Source: an uncultured Oscillospiraceae bacterium (GTDB taxonomy: Bacteria > Bacillota > Clostridia > Oscillospirales > Oscillospiraceae). From it: DNA of 58,712 nucleotides. This document shows, one piece after another, positions 55,879 through 58,712 of this stretch (its first letter is position 1; each line of letters begins with the position of its first letter). The position numbers were made by a program, and so were the translations under genes. The stretch spans positions 1 through 58,712 of the forward strand of contig CAJUQD010000013.1 in assembly GCA_910588105.1 (NCBI GenBank), given 5' to 3'. The notes below the pieces were generated by a model. It was not told the origin of the DNA and made no database searches. It saw only the letters and a program-made list of their open reading frames with translations.

Positions 55879-57206
55879 ATGATACAGCTATCCGACCATT
55901 TCAACTATAAGCGCCTGCTGCGCTTCACTTTTCCATCCATCGTCATGCTGGTATTCACCTCCATCTACGGGGTGGTAGATGGTTTTTTTGTGTCCAACTA
56001 TGCCGGAAAGACTCCCTTTGCCGCGGTGAACTTCATCTTCCCGGTGCTGATGATTCTGGGCTGCGCCGGGTTCATGTTCGGCACCGGCGGCAGCGCCCTC
56101 ATCGCCAAAACCCTGGGGGAGGGGGCGAAGGAGAAGGCCAACGGGGTCTTCTCCCTGCTGGTCTATGCCGCCGCCGCGTGCGGCGCGGTGCTGGCGGCGG
56201 CGGGCTTTGCCCTTATGCCGGCCATCGCTGCCGGGCTGGGGGCGCAGGGGCAGCTGTTGGAGGACAGCGTACGCTACGGGCGGATCATTGTCCTGGCCCT
56301 GCCCTTTTACATCCTCCAGTCGGAGTTCCAGTGCCTGTTTGTCACGGCGGAAAAGCCCAAGCTGGGGCTTGCGGTCACGGTGGCGGCGGGGTCGGTGAAT
56401 ATGGCGCTGGACGCGCTGTTCGTGGGCGTTTTCCGCTGGGGGCTGGAGGGCGCGGCGGTGGCCACCGCCGTCAGCCAGCTGGCGGGGGGCGTAATCCCGC
56501 TGGCCTATTTCGGGCGGTGCAACGCCAGCCTGCTGCGGCTGGGCCGGTGCCGCGCGGACGGGGGGGTTCTGCTGAAAGCCTGCGCCAACGGCGCGTCTGA
56601 GCTGATGAGCAATATCTCCATGTCGGTGGTCAGTATGCTCTACAACGCCCAGCTCATGGCCAAGGCGGGAGAGGACGGCGTGGCCGCCTATGGGGTGCTG
56701 ATGTATGTCAGCCTGATTTTCCAGGCCATTTTCATCGGCTATTCCGTGGGGGCGGCCCCCATCGTGGGCTACCACTACGGCGCGGGCAACCGGGAGGAGC
56801 TCAAGGGCCTGCTGCGGCGCAGCGCGGTGCTGATCGGCGGGTTTTCCGTGGTGATGTGCCTGGCGGGGGAGGGGCTGGGCAGGCCGCTGGCCGTCCTCTT
56901 TGTGGGATACGACCAGGGGCTGCTGGACATGACGGCCCACGCCTTTTCCATCTTCTCCCTCTCCTTCCTGTTCTCCGGGCTGGCCATTTTCGGCTCCTCT
57001 TTTTCACCGCCCTGAACGATGGGCTGACCTCGGCGCTGGTCTCCTTTTTGCGCACCATGGTGTTCCAGTGCGCCGCCGTCCTTGTGTTTCCGCTCCTCTG
57101 GGGGCTGGACGGGATCTGGTGGTCCATCGTGGCGGCGGAGGTGATGGCGGTGGCGGTGACGCTGGCCTTCCTGGCGGGAAAGAGGAAAAAGTACGGCTAT
57201 CTGTGA
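55879..57206 (+). pseudogene. MATE-family efflux transporter interrupted by a 1-bp frameshift
   Basis: The frame from the ATG at 55879 encodes MATE helices (RLLRFTFPSIVMLVFTSIYG, FMFGTGGSALIAKTLGEG, VGAAPIVGYHYGAGNREEL) up to GLAIFGSS, then hits a stop at 57013-57015. The missing C-terminus (FFTALNDGLTSALVSFLRT to GKRKKYGYL) continues in the +1-shifted frame to 57206. One extra T in the T5 run at 57000-57004 would restore a 442-residue protein. Either a real inactivating deletion, a phase-variable tract, or a sequencing error. Confidence 0.85.
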
Positions 57207-57225
57207 GGGAGCCGCCTTCTCCGCT

Positions 57226-57254
57226 TGCAATTCCCGGCGAGGTCTGGTATAATC
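57226..57254 (+). promoter_or_regulatory. degV promoter
   Basis: TTGCAA (57226-57231), 17-bp spacer, TATAAT (57249-57254) with extended TGg. Confidence 0.8.
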
Positions 57255-57320
57255 GTTGCAAATTCCGTCTGCCCGCGCCCTTCGGGCTGTGCGCAACTGA
57301 CTGCAAATGGAGGGGTTAAC

Positions 57321-58157
57321 ATGTCTATTAAAATCACCGCCACCAGCACCTGCGACCTGCCCGCGCAGCTGCTGGAGCGCTATCAGATCACCATGGTTCC
57401 CCTGTATGTGTCCTTCGGAGGGGGCACTTACCGGGACGGCGTGGACGCCGCCCCCGAGGATATCTTCCGCCACGTGGAGGGTGGCGGGCAGCTGCCCTCC
57501 ACCTCCGCCGTCAACATCGCCGACTACCAGGAGCTGTTTGCCCGGCTTTCCCCCCAGTATGACAGCGTGCTCCACATTACCATCGGCAGCGAGTTTTCCT
57601 GCTGTTACCAGAACGCTCTGGTTGCGGCGGAGGACTACCCCAACGTATACGTGGTGGATTCCCGGAACCTGACGGTGGGCCAAGGCATCCTGGCGCTCAA
57701 GGCGGCCCAGGCCGCCCAGCGGGGGGACGGCATTGAGGACATCCTGAAAATGCTGGACGGTATGACTGGCCGGGTGGACACCACCTTCGTGGTGGACAAA
57801 CTGGACTATCTGGCCAAGGGGGGGCGGTGCTCTTCGGTGGTGGCGCTGGGGGCCAACCTGTTGAAGCTGAAGCCCTGCATCGTCCTCTCCGACGGGAAGA
57901 TGGCGGTGGGCAAAAAGTACCGGGGCGCTTTCGACAAGGTGCTGCCCGACTACGTGCTGGACCAGCTGTCCGGCAAGGATGTGGATCTGGATCAGATTTT
58001 CGTGGTATCCACCCGGTGCGACCCCAGCATCCCGGAAAGCGTGTGCGATATGGTGCGGCAGTTCGGCTTCCGGGAGGTGGTCACCGCCGTGGCGGGGTGC
58101 ACCATCTCCTGCCACTGCGGCCCCAACACCCTGGGGATCATCTTCCTGCGCAAGTAG
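57321..58157 (+). CDS. DegV-family fatty-acid-binding protein
   Basis: A 278-residue two-domain protein binding a fatty acid, used in Firmicutes to present exogenous fatty acids to FakA kinase. Signatures: ITATSTCDLPAQLLERY, PSTSAVNIADYQELF, ITIGSEFSCCYQNALVA and VVDSRNLTVGQGILAL; KLDYLAKGGRCS is the usual GRxS-type region. GGAGGGG lies 6 nt before the ATG. Confidence 0.94.
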   Translation: MSIKITATSTCDLPAQLLERYQITMVPLYVSFGGGTYRDGVDAAPEDIFRHVEGGGQLPSTSAVNIADYQELFARLSPQYDSVLHITIGSEFSCCYQNALVAAEDYPNVYVVDSRNLTVGQGILALKAAQAAQRGDGIEDILKMLDGMTGRVDTTFVVDKLDYLAKGGRCSSVVALGANLLKLKPCIVLSDGKMAVGKKYRGAFDKVLPDYVLDQLSGKDVDLDQIFVVSTRCDPSIPESVCDMVRQFGFREVVTAVAGCTISCHCGPNTLGIIFLRK

Positions 58158-58172
58158 AGCCCGCCCCGGGGG

Positions 58173-58190
58173 ACGTTTCACGTGAAACGT
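58173..58190. promoter_or_regulatory. parS-like ParB-binding palindrome
   Basis: ACGTTTCACGTGAAACGT is an 18-bp perfect palindrome containing the full 14-bp core GTTTCACGTGAAAC of the Firmicutes parS consensus (TGTTTCACGTGAAACA); only the two outermost bases differ. It lies 15 bp after the degV stop. Confidence 0.65.
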
Positions 58191-58210
58191 TAGTTCTATA
58201 TCGAGAGATG

Positions 58211-58227
58211 AAAAAGCCCGCCGCCGG
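58211..58227. other. Orphan left arm of a terminator stem
   Basis: AAAAAGCCCGCCGCCGG looks like the first arm of a degV terminator, but its complementary arm with a T-run is not present downstream; IS-like sequence begins at about 58235 instead. Confidence 0.4.
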
Positions 58228-58302
58228 TGATCCGTGAACTGCTCCCCGTCAAGTAGACAGCGAAATAGTTTAAAGAAAGTGCACAGCACTGCGGCGCGGT
58301 GC

Positions 58303-58352
58303 AACCGCAGATTTCGGTCGGCTGCTTTAGCAGCCAATCGAAATCTGCGGTT
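58303..58352. repeat. Long hairpin near the IS end
   Basis: AACCGCAGATTTCG pairs with CGAAATCTGCGGTT and GGCTGCT with AGCAGCC, a stem of about 22 bp with one internal mismatch, followed on the plus strand by TTTTT. It may shield the transposase gene from outside transcription. Confidence 0.7.
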
Positions 58353-58373
58353 TTTCATGCCGCTAAATATAGG

Positions 58374-58520
58374 TTATATTTCTCCATGATTGTGCTGCAC
58401 ACGATGGTTGTTGTAATAATGGATATAATTCTCAATCATATCCACCAGCTCTATCTTGCTGGTAAATCGTTTGCCGTAGTAGCGTGCCCGCTTCAAAATA
58501 TCCCAGAATCCTTGGATGGA
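58374..58520 (-). pseudogene. 3' fragment of an IS3-family OrfB transposase
   Basis: 48 codons read GFWDILKRARYYGKRFTSK and then IENYIHYYNNHRVQ, the integrase-core end with its catalytic-Glu region (IELVDMIENY) typical of DDE rve transposases. It stops at NHGEI and lacks the usual final SP/TP segment. No start codon or N-terminal part is present. Confidence 0.8.
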
Positions 58521-58712
58521 TATCCGAAGCGACAGACAGATGGGGCTGGGTTATGTGGAGCTGGGGAAAAAGTAAGCCCGGTTATGCCAGGCTTTGCCCC
58601 GCACGGGCTAGCTCTTGATTTGCTCCTGTTTTCTTGACTGCCGCTTGTCTGCTTTTACACTGTCAGCGCCAGTGATAAAATGAAAGAAAACGCCGAGGAA
58701 AAAATGTAGTTT

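Larger units (their letters stand above)
58235..58712 (-). mobile_element. Degraded IS3-family insertion sequence (right edge open)
   Basis: Starts with TGAACTGCTCCCCGTCAAGT, which resembles an IS3-family terminal repeat, and contains the 3' end of an OrfB transposase at 58374-58520. AT content is higher than in the surrounding chromosome. Sequence from 58521 to the window end holds no intact frame, implying internal deletion. Confidence 0.65.

Noticed and set aside
57000..57004. Programmed ribosomal frameshift in the MATE gene
   Set aside because: No slippery heptamer with a downstream pseudoknot or upstream Shine-Dalgarno-like stimulator, and MATE transporters are not known to use recoding.

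Overview
The window looks like chromosome from a GC-rich (roughly 60-65 % by eye), spore-forming, strictly anaerobic Firmicute, most likely an Oscillospiraceae-type clostridium (Flavonifractor/Intestinimonas/Lawsonibacter-like). The placement rests on spoVAD-spoVAE behind a sigma-G-like promoter, a class III (oxygen-sensitive) ribonucleotide reductase, a CIRCE-controlled groESL operon, a SAM-I riboswitch on metK, strong AGGAGG ribosome sites, and sigma-A promoters of the TTGACA-17-TATAAT type. I saw no rRNA, tRNA or CRISPR array. Most of the window is ordinary housekeeping chromosome; accessory features are small.

Layout. 0-5.9 kb: start of a gene leaving the left edge, a small membrane protein, uppP, an FtsK/SpoIIIE translocase and a Y-family DNA polymerase. 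6-7 kb: a 335-residue protein with about 30 cysteines. 7.2-10.6 kb: anaerobic dNTP supply (nrdD, nrdG, dut) behind a promoter overlapped by two NrdR-box-like sites; nrdR itself lies at 29.7 kb. 10.6-17 kb: a Cys-tailed helical protein, a GT2 glycosyltransferase, a 3-methyladenine glycosylase, an EamA transporter, a 161-bp MITE-like element abutting a lipase gene, and a secreted S41 protease with SLH repeats. 17-22 kb: queH, an RlmD/TrmA-type RNA methyltransferase, upp, then a LytTR-DUF3021 regulator pair followed by three small overlapping membrane-protein genes. 22-26 kb: asnS with a strongly folded leader and a displaced copy of its own 3' end, a Ca2+ exchanger and a nucleotidyltransferase. 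26-29 kb: galKT. 29-34 kb: two small proteins, nrdR, groESL, a YxeA-like protein and a DUF3796-XRE pair with an operator array. 34-40 kb: acyl-ACP thioesterase with a zinc-ribbon partner, spoVAD-spoVAE, a MATE pump and riboswitch-controlled metK. 40-45 kb: an O-antigen-ligase-like membrane protein, two alpha/beta-hydrolases and an ATP-grasp ligase. 45-47.3 kb: rpmG-secE-nusG-rplK-rplA, divergent from ruvX. 48-53 kb: ackA, tmcAL, pepT and a rhomboid-like pseudoprotease. 53-58 kb: feoAB, a MarR repressor with a frameshifted MATE gene, and degV. The right end holds a parS-like palindrome and a degraded IS3-family element.

The least explained parts are the 40-45 kb esterase/ATP-grasp cluster, the 44-bp asnS-end direct repeat bracketing a row of hairpins (23.8-24.07 kb), the LytTR-DUF3021 operon with its paralogous micro-ORF, the folded asnS leader, and two parS-like palindromes. 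All functional statements come from motif recognition by eye; no database search was run.
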